A DNA stretch of 64,000 nt from the NCBI RefSeq assembly GCF_001280845.1, contig NZ_LGHP01000002.1, positions 131,969 to 195,968 of the forward strand, in the 5' to 3' direction. Positions 16,048 through 25,483 of the stretch are shown here, piece by piece (position 1 is the stretch's first letter; each line of letters begins with the position of its first letter). Source of the DNA: Bacillus sp. FJAT-28004. GTDB lineage: Bacteria > Bacillota > Bacilli > Paenibacillales > Paenibacillaceae. The translations under genes were made by a program, and so were the position numbers. The notes under the pieces were generated by a model. It saw nothing but the letters and a program-made list of their open reading frames with translations. It was not told where the DNA came from and did no database searches.

Positions 16048-17816
16048 TGGGTGCTAAGAAAATGATCGATGGTATTCCGAGATTTTCCTGGAACTCAATT
16101 CGCTTCAAGCTGGTCATCGTCATACTACTCATCCTCGTCCCTCTGATCTCCCTGCTCATTTATTTGAGTGATTACGCCGTTCATGTCGTCCGAAGTCAAA
16201 TTGCCGAATCCAACAAAAACTTAATATCGCTATACATGGGACAGATCGATAATAGTTTAGAGGTTGTCGACGAGTATTTGATCAATCTCATGCTAGAGGG
16301 TGCAGACCGGAAAGACCTACAGTACTTTACAAAAGACTCGGACCGTTATTATTTGGCCATTACACGACTAAGCAACAAGATAACGAACATTCTATCCTAT
16401 CAACCGATAGACGGCTTCTTTATTTACTCTACCACCGGGCAGGATTATATAGGATCATCTTCAGCAAAAACAACTTTTGAGGAGAGGCAAAACGTAAGGA
16501 CATTTATCGAACAGATGGATAAAACCGATACCGATCCAAAAGAAATGTATCAAAAAGGCTGGTTTGTGAAGCAATTCGAAGCCAATCATTACCTGTTTCG
16601 CCTGCTAAAACAAGATGATAGTTATGTAGGGGCATGGATCAAAATGGATAACTTAATGATACCTCTCAAATTAATAAATATTGGCGAGAAAGGTGCATCT
16701 TTGTTTGTGAACGACCGCGGCGAGCCGATGGTCAACCCTGAATTTGTACACAATAATAGTATTGTATTGAGTCAGAACCTTCACGATTATTATCTAACCG
16801 GAACGAAGAATCGTTATTTAGCGGTCGGCAAACATTCCTCAAAAGGAGAGTTCAGCTTATATGCGTTTATACCGGATGAGAAAATACTTGAGAATTTGCC
16901 GAAACTGAGAAAAATCATTATTTTCATGCTTCTTGGGGCGGTCATTTTGTTTCCAATTTGTATTCTGCTCTTGAGAAAATCATTACTTGTTCCTATTAGA
17001 AGATTGCTGCAAGCGATGAAACAGATTAGGGACGGAAATCTGGACGTCCGGATTAAACCGTTTTCAACGTCGAACGAATTCCAAATCGTTAACGATACAT
17101 TCAACAATATGATGTCCCAAATTCAAGATTTGAAAAACAATGTATATGAGGAACAACTGAATAAACAGAAGGCTGAGCTGCAGCATTTGCAGCTGCAAAT
17201 TAACCCACATTTTTACATGAATTCGCTGAATATTTTGTATACGCTTGCACGGACGAAGAATATTGTGCTTATTGAAGAAATGTCCTTATGTTTAATCCAG
17301 TATTTCCGTTATATGTTTAGGAATAATCTGGATTATGTTTCTTTAAACGATGAGTTGAAGCATGTACGCAACTATATCCGAATCCAGGAGTTAAGATTTC
17401 CTGATTATTTGAACTGCGAGATTGAGGCTCCTGAGTTTCTGCTTTCAACTCCCATACCACCGTTAGTCATCCAGACTTTTGTAGAAAATACGGTTAAGCA
17501 TGCGGTTACAATGGATGAGCCTATCCTGCTGTCGATACGGGTTGAATTGTATAATCGTGCTGAGGAGCCCTGTTTGTTCATCAAGATAACAGATACGGGA
17601 AAGGGTTTCAATGACGACGTTCTGAGGATGATTCATAAAGGCAAGCGCATTGTGAACGAAGAAGGAGAGCGTATCGGAATATGGAACGTTCAGCAAAGGC
17701 TTCAACTGTTGTATCAGAACCGCGCACAAGTTTCATTTGCAAATGCGGCTCCTTCAGGCGCTGAAATCGAGATCGTGCTGCCTTTACAACCAGATATAAG
17801 AAATAGGGTGTTTTAA
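16047..17816 (+). CDS. YesM-type sensor histidine kinase
   Basis: This 589-residue membrane kinase has transmembrane spans at about residues 21-41 and 290-308 flanking an extracellular sensor. A HAMP linker follows, then the His_kinase box LQINPHFYMNSLN with the phospho-acceptor His388. ATP-binding elements are FVENTVKHAV (N box), DTGKGF and GIWNVQQRL. YesM kinases sense sugars or the load of a solute-binding protein and pass phosphate to a YesN regulator, here the very next gene. The start overlaps the AraC stop by one base. Confidence 0.92.
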   Translation: MGAKKMIDGIPRFSWNSIRFKLVIVILLILVPLISLLIYLSDYAVHVVRSQIAESNKNLISLYMGQIDNSLEVVDEYLINLMLEGADRKDLQYFTKDSDRYYLAITRLSNKITNILSYQPIDGFFIYSTTGQDYIGSSSAKTTFEERQNVRTFIEQMDKTDTDPKEMYQKGWFVKQFEANHYLFRLLKQDDSYVGAWIKMDNLMIPLKLINIGEKGASLFVNDRGEPMVNPEFVHNNSIVLSQNLHDYYLTGTKNRYLAVGKHSSKGEFSLYAFIPDEKILENLPKLRKIIIFMLLGAVILFPICILLLRKSLLVPIRRLLQAMKQIRDGNLDVRIKPFSTSNEFQIVNDTFNNMMSQIQDLKNNVYEEQLNKQKAELQHLQLQINPHFYMNSLNILYTLARTKNIVLIEEMSLCLIQYFRYMFRNNLDYVSLNDELKHVRNYIRIQELRFPDYLNCEIEAPEFLLSTPIPPLVIQTFVENTVKHAVTMDEPILLSIRVELYNRAEEPCLFIKITDTGKGFNDDVLRMIHKGKRIVNEEGERIGIWNVQQRLQLLYQNRAQVSFANAAPSGAEIEIVLPLQPDIRNRVF

Positions 17817-19481
17817 ATGCTACAAGTGCTTATTGTGGATGATGAAATCATCGTCGCGGAAGCGGCAAAAACAGTTATTGATTGGGGGGAATTTGGCGTT
17901 ACGTCCCTCTTTACCGCTTATAATATCCGGCAAGCAAAAGAAACATTGGACAAGCATCCGATTGACATCATGTTATGTGATATCGAAATGCCTCAGGGAA
18001 ACGGGCTGGAGCTAATAGCCTGGGTAAGGGATCATTATCCGAAGACCGTATCCATCATTATGACCTGTCATGCCGATTTTAAATTTGCACAGCAGGCTGT
18101 ACAGTTAGGCAGCTTCGATTACTTGTTGAAGCCGGTTCCGCCCGATGATATGGCGAACATTGTCGCTAAAGCCATCGATAAAATCAATAAAGAGAGTGAA
18201 ATGATGCAGTACAACCAGTTCGGACAATATTGGTTCCAGCATCAGCCGTTTCTTGCCGAACGGTTTTGGCTAGATATCATTCATCAAACCATTCCTTCGA
18301 ACCCCGAGGCGATTAAAAAGGCTGCCATGGAAAGAAATATTCCTATTGTGGATCAATTAATCATACTACCGATCTTAATTAGTGTGCAGCGATATCATAA
18401 AGAATTGAATATGCGCGAAGAGAAGATTTTGGAATTCGCTTTAAGAAATAGTGCCGAAGAGATGATTCTTGATCTGGGGAACTTCCAAATCATTTCTTTG
18501 ACTGAAAGAAAATTGCTTGCTATATTGCCGTTTGAAGACAAGTTGACTTTCGAAAAGCTGAAAAAAAGCTGCGAATCATACATCACGTCATGCAACCATT
18601 ATTTCTATTGCGATCTTTCCTGCTATATCGGAGATCAAGTATACAGTCATGAACTGCAAGAGATGTTTCAACAGTTATTCCTTATGGAAAAGAATAATGT
18701 CGCTCACAATAATAAGGTTTACATATTAAGTAAGCAAGCTACAAAAAGCGTCGCGATCCCGATGCCAGATATGAACTTATGGTCTGTTATGCTTAAAGAG
18801 AACTTGAAACAAAAACTGATCGCCGAAGCGGAGACCTTTCTCGAACGGTTAATCAACACGGAGGGTATGGACGCGAAGACGCTGCATAATTTCCAACAAG
18901 ATTTCCTACAGATGGTTTATTTCGTTCTCAAGCTCAAAGGCATCCAGGCCCGGAAGTTGTTCAGCGATACGTATTCTAGGGATCTACTAGCTCGTGCGAC
19001 CCGTTCTGTGTTAGATATGATCACATGGATTAATCACATGGTCAGCAAAGCAGTGCAGTATGCAACGGCTGTAGAGCAGTCACAATCCATCATGGACAAA
19101 GTCATCAAGTATATTTCACTCCATTTGGATACAAAGGACCTGTCCCGGGAAGAAATCGCGAACCATTTCTTTTTGAACCCGGATTATTTGGACAGAGTCT
19201 CCAAGAATGAGATCGGAATGTCTGTGACGAAATATCTGGAACAGGAACGTCTCAAAATCGCGCAAGAGCTCCTTTCCAAAACGGACATGCTCGTGAGCGC
19301 GATTGCCGCCCATGTTGGATATTCGAATCTGTCACATTTTTCTAAGCGATTTAAGATACTTACCCATATGAATCCCATTGAATATCGACAGCTAACTAGT
19401 CGAAATCGGACAAACGACAAGTCGAAAATGGAGCAGAAAGCTTCTAATGATAGCGCTATACTAAAAACAGATTCGAAGTAA
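17817..19481 (+). CDS. YesN-type response regulator (receiver plus AraC HTH)
   Basis: This 554-residue protein starts with a receiver domain (LIVDDE at 5-10, phospho-acceptor Asp55 in CDIEMP, Lys in LLKPVPP). A long middle region without motifs follows. It ends in an AraC-type double HTH, LSREEIANHFFLNPDYLDRV and VSAIAAHVGYSNLSHFSKRF. It is placed immediately after its kinase (stop to start without a gap) and before the solute-binding protein it presumably activates. The middle domain is larger than in many YesN proteins but within the family range. Confidence 0.92.
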   Translation: MLQVLIVDDEIIVAEAAKTVIDWGEFGVTSLFTAYNIRQAKETLDKHPIDIMLCDIEMPQGNGLELIAWVRDHYPKTVSIIMTCHADFKFAQQAVQLGSFDYLLKPVPPDDMANIVAKAIDKINKESEMMQYNQFGQYWFQHQPFLAERFWLDIIHQTIPSNPEAIKKAAMERNIPIVDQLIILPILISVQRYHKELNMREEKILEFALRNSAEEMILDLGNFQIISLTERKLLAILPFEDKLTFEKLKKSCESYITSCNHYFYCDLSCYIGDQVYSHELQEMFQQLFLMEKNNVAHNNKVYILSKQATKSVAIPMPDMNLWSVMLKENLKQKLIAEAETFLERLINTEGMDAKTLHNFQQDFLQMVYFVLKLKGIQARKLFSDTYSRDLLARATRSVLDMITWINHMVSKAVQYATAVEQSQSIMDKVIKYISLHLDTKDLSREEIANHFFLNPDYLDRVSKNEIGMSVTKYLEQERLKIAQELLSKTDMLVSAIAAHVGYSNLSHFSKRFKILTHMNPIEYRQLTSRNRTNDKSKMEQKASNDSAILKTDSK

Positions 19482-19514
19482 TCGAGTCGAAATTACAAGC
19501 TGTGGGGGATTAAT

Positions 19515-21005
19515 ATGAAAAAGATTGGTTGGATAACTCTTCTTTTGTCACTGATGCTGTTCGTTTCAGCCTGTAGCGGCAACTCCAACGGTAACATAAG
19601 CAAAAACGTAGGGAATACGGGCACTGATGCCGTAAGTGAAGAGCCGTACGAGATTGTTTACGCATTCCCTTTTTGGGGAAGCGTTCCGAAAGACCTTCAA
19701 TTGGTACAAGATGAAATCAACAAAATAACCAAGGAGAAAATTAATGTAACACTAAAATTACTACCGATCAACGGAAGCACAATGGATAACCAAATCAACA
19801 TGATGATGGTAAGCGACGAGAAGCTTGACTTGTTTCTAATGTTCAACTACAGTACCCAAGTTGCGAATGGGAAACTCTATCCGATTGGCAAGATCATGGA
19901 GCAGAACGGCAAAGGCATTATTGATGCTCTGGGAAAAGAGTATTACAACGCTACCAAAATTAAGAGTGAAAGTTATGGTGTGCCTAGTATTCGCGATATG
20001 GCACAAGATCATGGATATGAAATTAGAAAAGATTTGGTGGAGAAACACAACATTGATTTAAGTCAAGTGAAAACGTTTGGGGATTTAGAGAAGATCTTCC
20101 GTATCATCAAAGAAAAAGAGCCAAATATGGTAGCTATGAAACCCAGTAGTATCGGTTCAATTGACACACTAGATAACTCTCTAGGAGTATTGATGAATAA
20201 CGGTCAAACGAACTTTGAAGTTGTTAACTGGTTCGCTACGGATGAATATAAACAGTTTCTGAAGACGATGAGAAAATGGTATCAAGAAGGCTACATTTTG
20301 AAGGATGCCGCTCAAAACAAAGAATCGAATATAACTCTTATTAAAGCAGGCAAAATTGCAGGCGCTATGTCGCATATGAAACCTGGATTTGAAGCTCAAG
20401 AGAGCCGGGCAATCGGCAAGGAAATGGTCGCCGTCAGAGTAATTCCTGCAACTGCGCAAACAAGCACAGTAACGAACGTGGTGTTGGGTGTAGCAGCAAA
20501 TTCAGAAAAGCCTGAAAAAGTTGTCCAATTCTTGAATCTGATGTATACCGATAAAGACATCGTGAACTTGTTTGACTGGGGTATTGAAGGCAAGCACTAC
20601 GTGAAATTGAATGGTCAAGAGAACGTGATAAAGTATCCGGATGGCGTGGACGTCAATAATGCTGGATACTCCGGTGCCAGTTGGATGCATGGCAACCAAT
20701 TATTGTCGTATGTTTTCGAAGGCGATGATCCGGAAATTTACAAAAAACTAGAAGAGTTTAACCAAACAGCCCTCAGATCGAAAGCTCTAGGTTTTTCATT
20801 TGACGCTGATCCGGTGAAAGCAGAAGTTGCAGCATGCATGGCGGTGCTGGAGCAATACCGATTACCTCTGGAGGTCGGTGTATTGGATGTAGACAAAACG
20901 CTTCCCGAATTTTTGAAAAAGCTTGAAGATGCGGGAATTAACAAAATTATTCAGGAGAAGCAAAAGCAATTGGATTTATGGGTGAAAGAGAATAACGTCA
21001 AATAG
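19515..21005 (+). CDS. extracellular solute-binding lipoprotein of a carbohydrate ABC importer
   Basis: This 496-residue lipoprotein has a signal peptide and the lipobox FVSACSG, with the lipidated Cys near residue 20. The mature part, beginning EEPYEIVYAFPFWG, follows the family 1 (LplA/YtcQ-type) fold with PSSIGSIDTLDN in the hinge region. It delivers a sugar or oligosaccharide to the two permeases that follow. ATG 19515 follows GTGGGGGATT. No promoter is visible between it and the response regulator, so the operon probably continues from upstream. Confidence 0.9.
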   Translation: MKKIGWITLLLSLMLFVSACSGNSNGNISKNVGNTGTDAVSEEPYEIVYAFPFWGSVPKDLQLVQDEINKITKEKINVTLKLLPINGSTMDNQINMMMVSDEKLDLFLMFNYSTQVANGKLYPIGKIMEQNGKGIIDALGKEYYNATKIKSESYGVPSIRDMAQDHGYEIRKDLVEKHNIDLSQVKTFGDLEKIFRIIKEKEPNMVAMKPSSIGSIDTLDNSLGVLMNNGQTNFEVVNWFATDEYKQFLKTMRKWYQEGYILKDAAQNKESNITLIKAGKIAGAMSHMKPGFEAQESRAIGKEMVAVRVIPATAQTSTVTNVVLGVAANSEKPEKVVQFLNLMYTDKDIVNLFDWGIEGKHYVKLNGQENVIKYPDGVDVNNAGYSGASWMHGNQLLSYVFEGDDPEIYKKLEEFNQTALRSKALGFSFDADPVKAEVAACMAVLEQYRLPLEVGVLDVDKTLPEFLKKLEDAGINKIIQEKQKQLDLWVKENNVK

Positions 21006-21038
21006 TTAAATATGAAATGTATCCGATAATCTTATGTT

Positions 21039-21074
21039 CACAATCCATTCTACCGTTTAGTAGATTGGATTGTG
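21039..21074 (+). other. intergenic hairpin between binding protein and permease genes
   Basis: CACAATCCA (21039-21047) pairs with TGGATTGTG (21066-21074); inside it CTAC pairs with GTAG. There is no T-run directly after it. Such hairpins between a solute-binding gene and its permeases usually protect the upstream mRNA and lower permease expression; here this is inference. Confidence 0.65.
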
Positions 21075-21128
21075 TGCTTTAACCGTGCGGATTACAGAGA
21101 TCTTATTAACAAAATGGAAGTGATGGAA

Positions 21129-22085
21129 ATGGAACGAGCAGTTCAAATAACGATAAAGCAAAAACCAGACAGAAAGAAATTTAAGAAACTAAAGAAATAT
21201 TTCCCTTTATTTCTTCTCATGATTCCAGGGTTACTATATCTCATAATCAACAACTATTTGCCGATGTTCGGAATGTTCATCGCATTCAAAGACATCGACT
21301 ATTCCAAGGGGCTTCTCGGCAGTGAGTGGGTTGGTTTTAAAAACTTTGAATATTTGTTTAAGACCTCGGACGCCTTTATTATTACGAGAAACACGATAAT
21401 GTATAACATCGTATTTATCGTGATCGGGACGATCCTCTCCATCGGGATTGCCCTTTTGTTGAATGATATCCGCAACAAAATTCTTAACCGCTTTTATCAA
21501 AGTATCATCGTATTACCCCACTTGATCTCCTTCGTTATTGTTAGTTATCTCGTATATGCGCTATTCAGTATTGATAGTGGACTTATGAACAAGACCATTC
21601 TGCCGATGTTAGGAATTAGTGAAATTTCTTGGTATACAGAAGCGAAATATTGGCCATTCATTCTAACGATTGTTCATTTATGGAAATCTATTGGGTTGTC
21701 TTGCATCATTTACTTGGCTTCGATCATTAGTATTGATCCGGAGTACTACGAAGCAGCAAAGTTAGACGGCGCATCCAGGTGGCAGCAAATCCGATCGATT
21801 ACGCTTCCACTCATCACACCGGTTATCGCGATGCTTACCCTGCTTGCAATCGGACGCATTTTCTATGCCGACTTCGGATTGTTCTATCAAGTCCCGATGA
21901 ATTCAGGAGCAGTAGCGGATACAACCAACGTTATCGATACATATGTATTCCGCGCTCTGATGACAACTGGTGATATCGGTATGTCTTCCGCAGCAGGTAT
22001 CTATCAATCGATCATCGGTTTTGTTCTCGTTATGTTATCGAACTATATCGTTCGAAAAGTAAATAGAGAGAATGCTTTATTCTAA
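21129..22085 (+). CDS. LplB-type ABC sugar permease
   Basis: This permease has about 318 residues and six transmembrane spans. The EAA loop EAAKLDGASRWQQIRSITLP contacts the ATPase. LplB-type proteins pair with a YtcP-type partner, which follows 18 bp downstream. The start is ambiguous: ATG 21114, 21123 and 21129 are in frame. GGAAG at 21116-21120 would serve 21129, which is why that one is given. No ATP-binding gene is nearby, so a shared MsmX-like ATPase elsewhere in the genome is expected. Confidence 0.88.
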   Translation: MERAVQITIKQKPDRKKFKKLKKYFPLFLLMIPGLLYLIINNYLPMFGMFIAFKDIDYSKGLLGSEWVGFKNFEYLFKTSDAFIITRNTIMYNIVFIVIGTILSIGIALLLNDIRNKILNRFYQSIIVLPHLISFVIVSYLVYALFSIDSGLMNKTILPMLGISEISWYTEAKYWPFILTIVHLWKSIGLSCIIYLASIISIDPEYYEAAKLDGASRWQQIRSITLPLITPVIAMLTLLAIGRIFYADFGLFYQVPMNSGAVADTTNVIDTYVFRALMTTGDIGMSSAAGIYQSIIGFVLVMLSNYIVRKVNRENALF

Positions 22086-22103
22086 TTGGCAGGGGGGTAA
22101 ACT

Positions 22104-22991
22104 ATGGAATTTGAAAATAAAAGCTACCAGTGGATCGCCAGCTGCATCATGATGACCTTATCCATCGCATGCCTAATTCCTTTCATTCTTCTCATAATGT
22201 CCTCCATAGCGAGTGAAGATAGTATCATTCAGCACGGTTACTCCTTCTTTCCGGTGGAATTCAGTTTAGATGCATATGATTATTTGTGGCATCATGGATC
22301 CGAGCTCGGCAGAGCTTATGGTATTACTATTCTCGTAACGGTCATTGGGACGGCTGTAAGTCTTGCGATTACTTCCATGCTCGCTTATCCGTTGTCCCGA
22401 AGTGACATGCCGCTCAAATATTTTTGGTCGTTTCTAGTATTCTTTACGCTACTTTTCAATGGAGGATTCGTTCCAAGTTATTTGATCTATACGCAAATTT
22501 TTGACATCAAAAATACGATTTGGGCACTGATTGTCCCAGGATTGCTAATGAACGGATTTAACGTTTTGCTTGTGAGAACCTTCTTTAAAACTTCGATCCC
22601 ATCTGCGCTGATAGAAGCCGCGAGTATTGACGGAGCGAGCGAAATAAAAATTTTCTACCGCATTGTGCTTCCGCTATCGCTGCCGATTATGGTGACGATC
22701 GGTTTGTTTCAAACGATTACGTATTGGAACGATTGGTTCAACGGTCTAACCTATATAACGGATTCGAAATACTTCAGTATTCAGATGATTCTAAACAAAA
22801 TGATAACGGATATTGAGTTCTTAACGAGCAACAGCAATCTTGCTGGAAACGCGAGCCAAGAGCTTGCCCAAATCCCAAGCACATCGGTACGTATGGCGAT
22901 TGCCGTGATAGGGGTTCTGCCTATTATGATCGCGTATCCGTTCTTCCAGAAATATTTCATCAAAGGCATTACAATTGGCTCAGTCAAATAA
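22104..22991 (+). CDS. YtcP/CUT1-type ABC sugar permease
   Basis: This 295-residue permease has six membrane spans, the EAA loop EAASIDGASEIKIFYRIVLP, and the usual YtcP ending FFQKYFIKGITIGSVK. ATG 22104 follows AGGGGGG. It ends the first sugar import operon (binding protein, LplB, YtcP), and no clear terminator follows within 100 bp. Confidence 0.9.
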   Translation: MEFENKSYQWIASCIMMTLSIACLIPFILLIMSSIASEDSIIQHGYSFFPVEFSLDAYDYLWHHGSELGRAYGITILVTVIGTAVSLAITSMLAYPLSRSDMPLKYFWSFLVFFTLLFNGGFVPSYLIYTQIFDIKNTIWALIVPGLLMNGFNVLLVRTFFKTSIPSALIEAASIDGASEIKIFYRIVLPLSLPIMVTIGLFQTITYWNDWFNGLTYITDSKYFSIQMILNKMITDIEFLTSNSNLAGNASQELAQIPSTSVRMAIAVIGVLPIMIAYPFFQKYFIKGITIGSVK

Positions 22992-23106
22992 TTGTTCAGT
23001 TTTTCTTCTCCACTCGTGATTAGGAGAATCTTGATAAGCGAGGATACCGAAACGAACGGCAAGGTTTATTTTCCCTCACCATTCATAAGTCCCTAATTTA
23101 CAATTC

Positions 23107-23172
23107 CAATGTTAAAATGTAACCCTTCTGTAACAACGTCTTCATCTTCCGCTAATGTTAGCAGGGTATGAT
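23107..23172 (+). promoter_or_regulatory. orphan OmpR-type operator and promoter-like site
   Basis: CAATGT (23107-23112), TGTAAC (23118-23123) and TGTAAC (23129-23134) follow each other with an exact 11-bp period, as in binding sites for OmpR/PhoB regulators. A -10-like TATGAT lies at 23167-23172. No gene follows: a hairpin and a decayed transposase come next. It may be the remnant promoter of a lost gene. Confidence 0.4.
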
Positions 23173-23205
23173 GTTACTAACCCCTTTTTATTGATATAAG
23201 ACTCT

Positions 23206-23254
23206 CGGAATCAAAGATTCCGCGCTAGCTCTGGCCTGACGGCTAGGGCTTTTT
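23206..23254 (+). terminator. tandem hairpin and terminator
   Basis: CGGAATC and GATTCCG form a first hairpin (23206-23222). AGCTCTGGCC and GGCTAGGGCT (23227-23250) form a second one with G-U pairs, followed by TTTT. It would end transcripts coming from the sugar-import operon or the orphan promoter. The rest of 22992-23364 shows no gene. Confidence 0.6.
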
Positions 23255-23364
23255 ATTGTTTCACCCCCAAAATTGGGTGGGAACACATCTTCCTCTTGAC
23301 TTTTTCAAAGCACCTCAATAATCACTAAGAAGGCATTTCCTACTGCCTATCTTGTAAAATTTGG

Positions 23365-23871
23365 GTGATGTTGATGATTCCTCTAGCTCGTTCGCACGAT
23401 GAGTACCGTCGATTTGTTTCAGAACAATTGAACCGGATATACCCTTCGTCAAAGGCTTTCTTGCAAGACTTCTTTGCTGACCAGATTTTCTGGATCACGT
23501 CCATCGATCTTTCTAAGATGGCTTCACTAATGAAGCACCGCTATTCACCCAAGAAAACGGGTAAGCAACCGCTTGGTCCCGCCGACCTTCCTCGAAGCTT
23601 GTTACTCATGGTTAAACAACACATCACTAGCGTTGACGATTGGGTGAGACAACTTCGCATGATGCCCATCTATGCCATTCTTAGCGACTTTACTCCATAA
23701 GCAACGCCCGGAGTACGTACTTTCTAAGACTTCTTTAAATGATTGTGGCTAGCACCCTCCGCCCACTTGTCCGGCCTTAACAAACGGAGACTCAAGAAAC
23801 CGCGTTAGAAAGGCAAGAAGAACGAAAAGATGACTCCACGAAATCCCAAAAAAAAGAGAAAAACTTCCTCA
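23365..23871 (+). pseudogene. decayed transposase, N-terminal part
   Basis: An open stretch of 111 codons (23365-23700) looks like the N-terminus of a DDE transposase, with FFADQIFWITSIDLSKM and RYSPKKTGKQPLGP. After the first stop the same frame continues to read as related protein (ATPGVRTF, DFFK, LWLAPSAHLSGLNKRR) but is broken by TAA, TAA, TGA and TAG codons. Point mutations rather than a frameshift have therefore killed it. The catalytic part is missing. I cannot assign the IS family with confidence. Confidence 0.6.
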
Positions 23872-23933
23872 CAAGTGGTCTTTTTTTGTGTTGGAGGGGC
23901 TGAGCGGAGGGGGAGCCGAGGTTTCGAGCAGTC

Positions 23934-24113
23934 TTAACGGACATCAGTTCCGTTAAATTATAATCCAACTGGGTTGTGAGATTATTACGGACATAAAAGC
24001 CGTTATTTGTGAAGTTTCACCCGGAATGACACGGAATTAAAGCAAATAGCGGAACCTATGTCCGCAAAACCTTTAAAATGGGGTGATTTGCACAAATAGC
24101 GGAACCTATGTCC
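23934..24113. repeat. four small palindromic repeats at about 50-bp spacing
   Basis: Related palindromes with CGGA/TCCG stems lie at 23934-23956 (TTAACGGA and TCCGTTAA), 23984-24010, 24041-24065 (GCGGA and TCCGC) and 24091-24113. The last two share an identical 21-base core (24043-24063 and 24093-24113); the first two are the same unit in opposite orientation. They sit between two dead transposase fragments. They resemble REP-like intergenic units and are not coding. Confidence 0.7.
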
Positions 24114-24121
24114 ATGACTAG

Positions 24122-24909
24122 ACGATGCGCATGAATAAGCAAGCCGTATACAAGGCAGATGAGTCGCTGAAAGCCAAATTCCCTGTCAAGAACACCAAGG
24201 ATATCCTTGAAGACGAAATCACTTATTGCCAAAAACTCATCACAGTGCTTGAAGCAGAAGGCGGCAATTGCGAGCTCCCGAAGATTAAAGAACCGTTGAA
24301 CCTGTTGAAAGAAGCGGAGGCAGACGACATAGAACAGCTGCGGATCTCGGAAGATCATGATGCTAAGGTGAGACATAAGAGCGCGGACTCCTCGTTCTTC
24401 GGCTACAAGACCCGCATTGTCATAACCGAGTAACGGATTATTACAGCCGCTGTTGTTACAACGGGAGAAAAGAATGACGGTAAAAAACTACAGACATTAA
24501 CAAAGATGCAGGAATGTAAGTATGTAAAGCCGGTCACATGGCCATTCGAAAAGCTCGGCATGGAAAAAAAGGAATTGGAAGAAACTAAATCGAAACATAC
24601 TTCTTCGATGTAGAAGTATGCAAACGGTGTCCGTTTAAAAAAGGTTGCTACACCGAAGGTGCAAAAAGAAAAACCTACTCTGTCAGCATTAAGTCTGACG
24701 AACACGCCGAACAGATGGCGTTTCAGGAAACCGAATACTTCAAAGCAAAAGCGAAGGAACGCTACAAGATTGAAGCAAAGAACAGTGAACTAAAACACAG
24801 ACACGGGTACAATGTAGCAACTTCCTCGGGTCTAATTGGCATGCAATTACAAGGCGCTATGGCCATATTCGCGGTAAATCAAAAGAGGATAGTGAAACTG
24901 AAGAATTAA
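24122..24909 (+). pseudogene. IS1182-family transposase remnant
   Basis: The frame at 24125-24433 reads ADSSFFGYKTRIVITE after a helical region (LEDEITYCQKLI), which is the central part of IS1182-type transposases. Stops then interrupt it. From about 24595 another frame resumes with the Cys-rich block CKRCPFKKGCY and ends with ERYKIEAKNSELKHRHGYNV and LQGAMAIFAVNQKRI, the conserved C-terminus. The N-terminus and a piece of the catalytic core are deleted. The element is inactive. Confidence 0.82.
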
Positions 24910-24940
24910 GAAACAAGCTCTAAAAGGGCTTCAACAAAAA

Positions 24941-24988
24941 ACACGACCTCAGTATTCCAAAAAAACGGAAAACCGGGTCGTGTTTTTT
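24941..24988 (+). terminator. hairpin at the right side of the IS1182 remnant
   Basis: AACACGACC pairs with GGTCGTGTT around a 20-odd base loop, followed by TTTT. It is probably part of the inserted element's end. Between 24990 and 25284 I see no gene or clear signal. Confidence 0.55.
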
Positions 24989-25284
24989 CATATCATAATT
25001 CAAACGCAAAAGAATCGTAAGTTCTTCAGTGGCCTCATGCAAGATAGGGTCATCTTTTTTTTTTGCGTCTTCAGATACCAAAAACTTTGAAAGTCCGAAC
25101 CCGAGCATAGTGAAATTAGTACAGATTTCTTTCTGATATATTGGTCATGCAGCAGTAATTCAATAGGTTTGCACCCTGATAATCAGGGCGGGAAAGCGGG
25201 GAAAATGAATTCGGGGGTTGGCCGTGAATAAAAATTGGATCTTTTAGAGTTAACGTTCAATAATAGATGCTCCGAATATATTAA

Positions 25285-25464
25285 AACGGAGCTTTCGCCG
25301 AGGAATCTATTGTAGAATGGTTCATAGATAAGGGTGAATCGATATTTACAACATGGTTATACCCGTCACCTGACGGCAACGGACTCGATTTTTTTACGAG
25401 CGGAGGAGCAGCTCTGTTTCAAGAGATAAGCAATGATAAGATGAGATCGATTTGGGATGATTAA
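25285..25464 (+). pseudogene. unrecognised gene fragment (C-terminal, no start codon)
   Basis: An open frame of 59 codons runs from a TAA at 25282 to TAA at 25462-25464 without any start codon. It reads like a real C-terminus (WFIDKGESIFTTWLYPSP, then FFTSGGAALFQEI). Its position directly behind the insertion-sequence remnants suggests a gene truncated by insertion. I do not recognise the family. Confidence 0.35.
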
Positions 25465-25483
25465 AAATTACGAGCGAGGATAG

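Noticed and set aside
23934..24113. Possible CRISPR array
   Set aside because: Units are only about 21-25 bp, occur in both orientations and number four, without cas genes. They fit palindromic intergenic repeats better.
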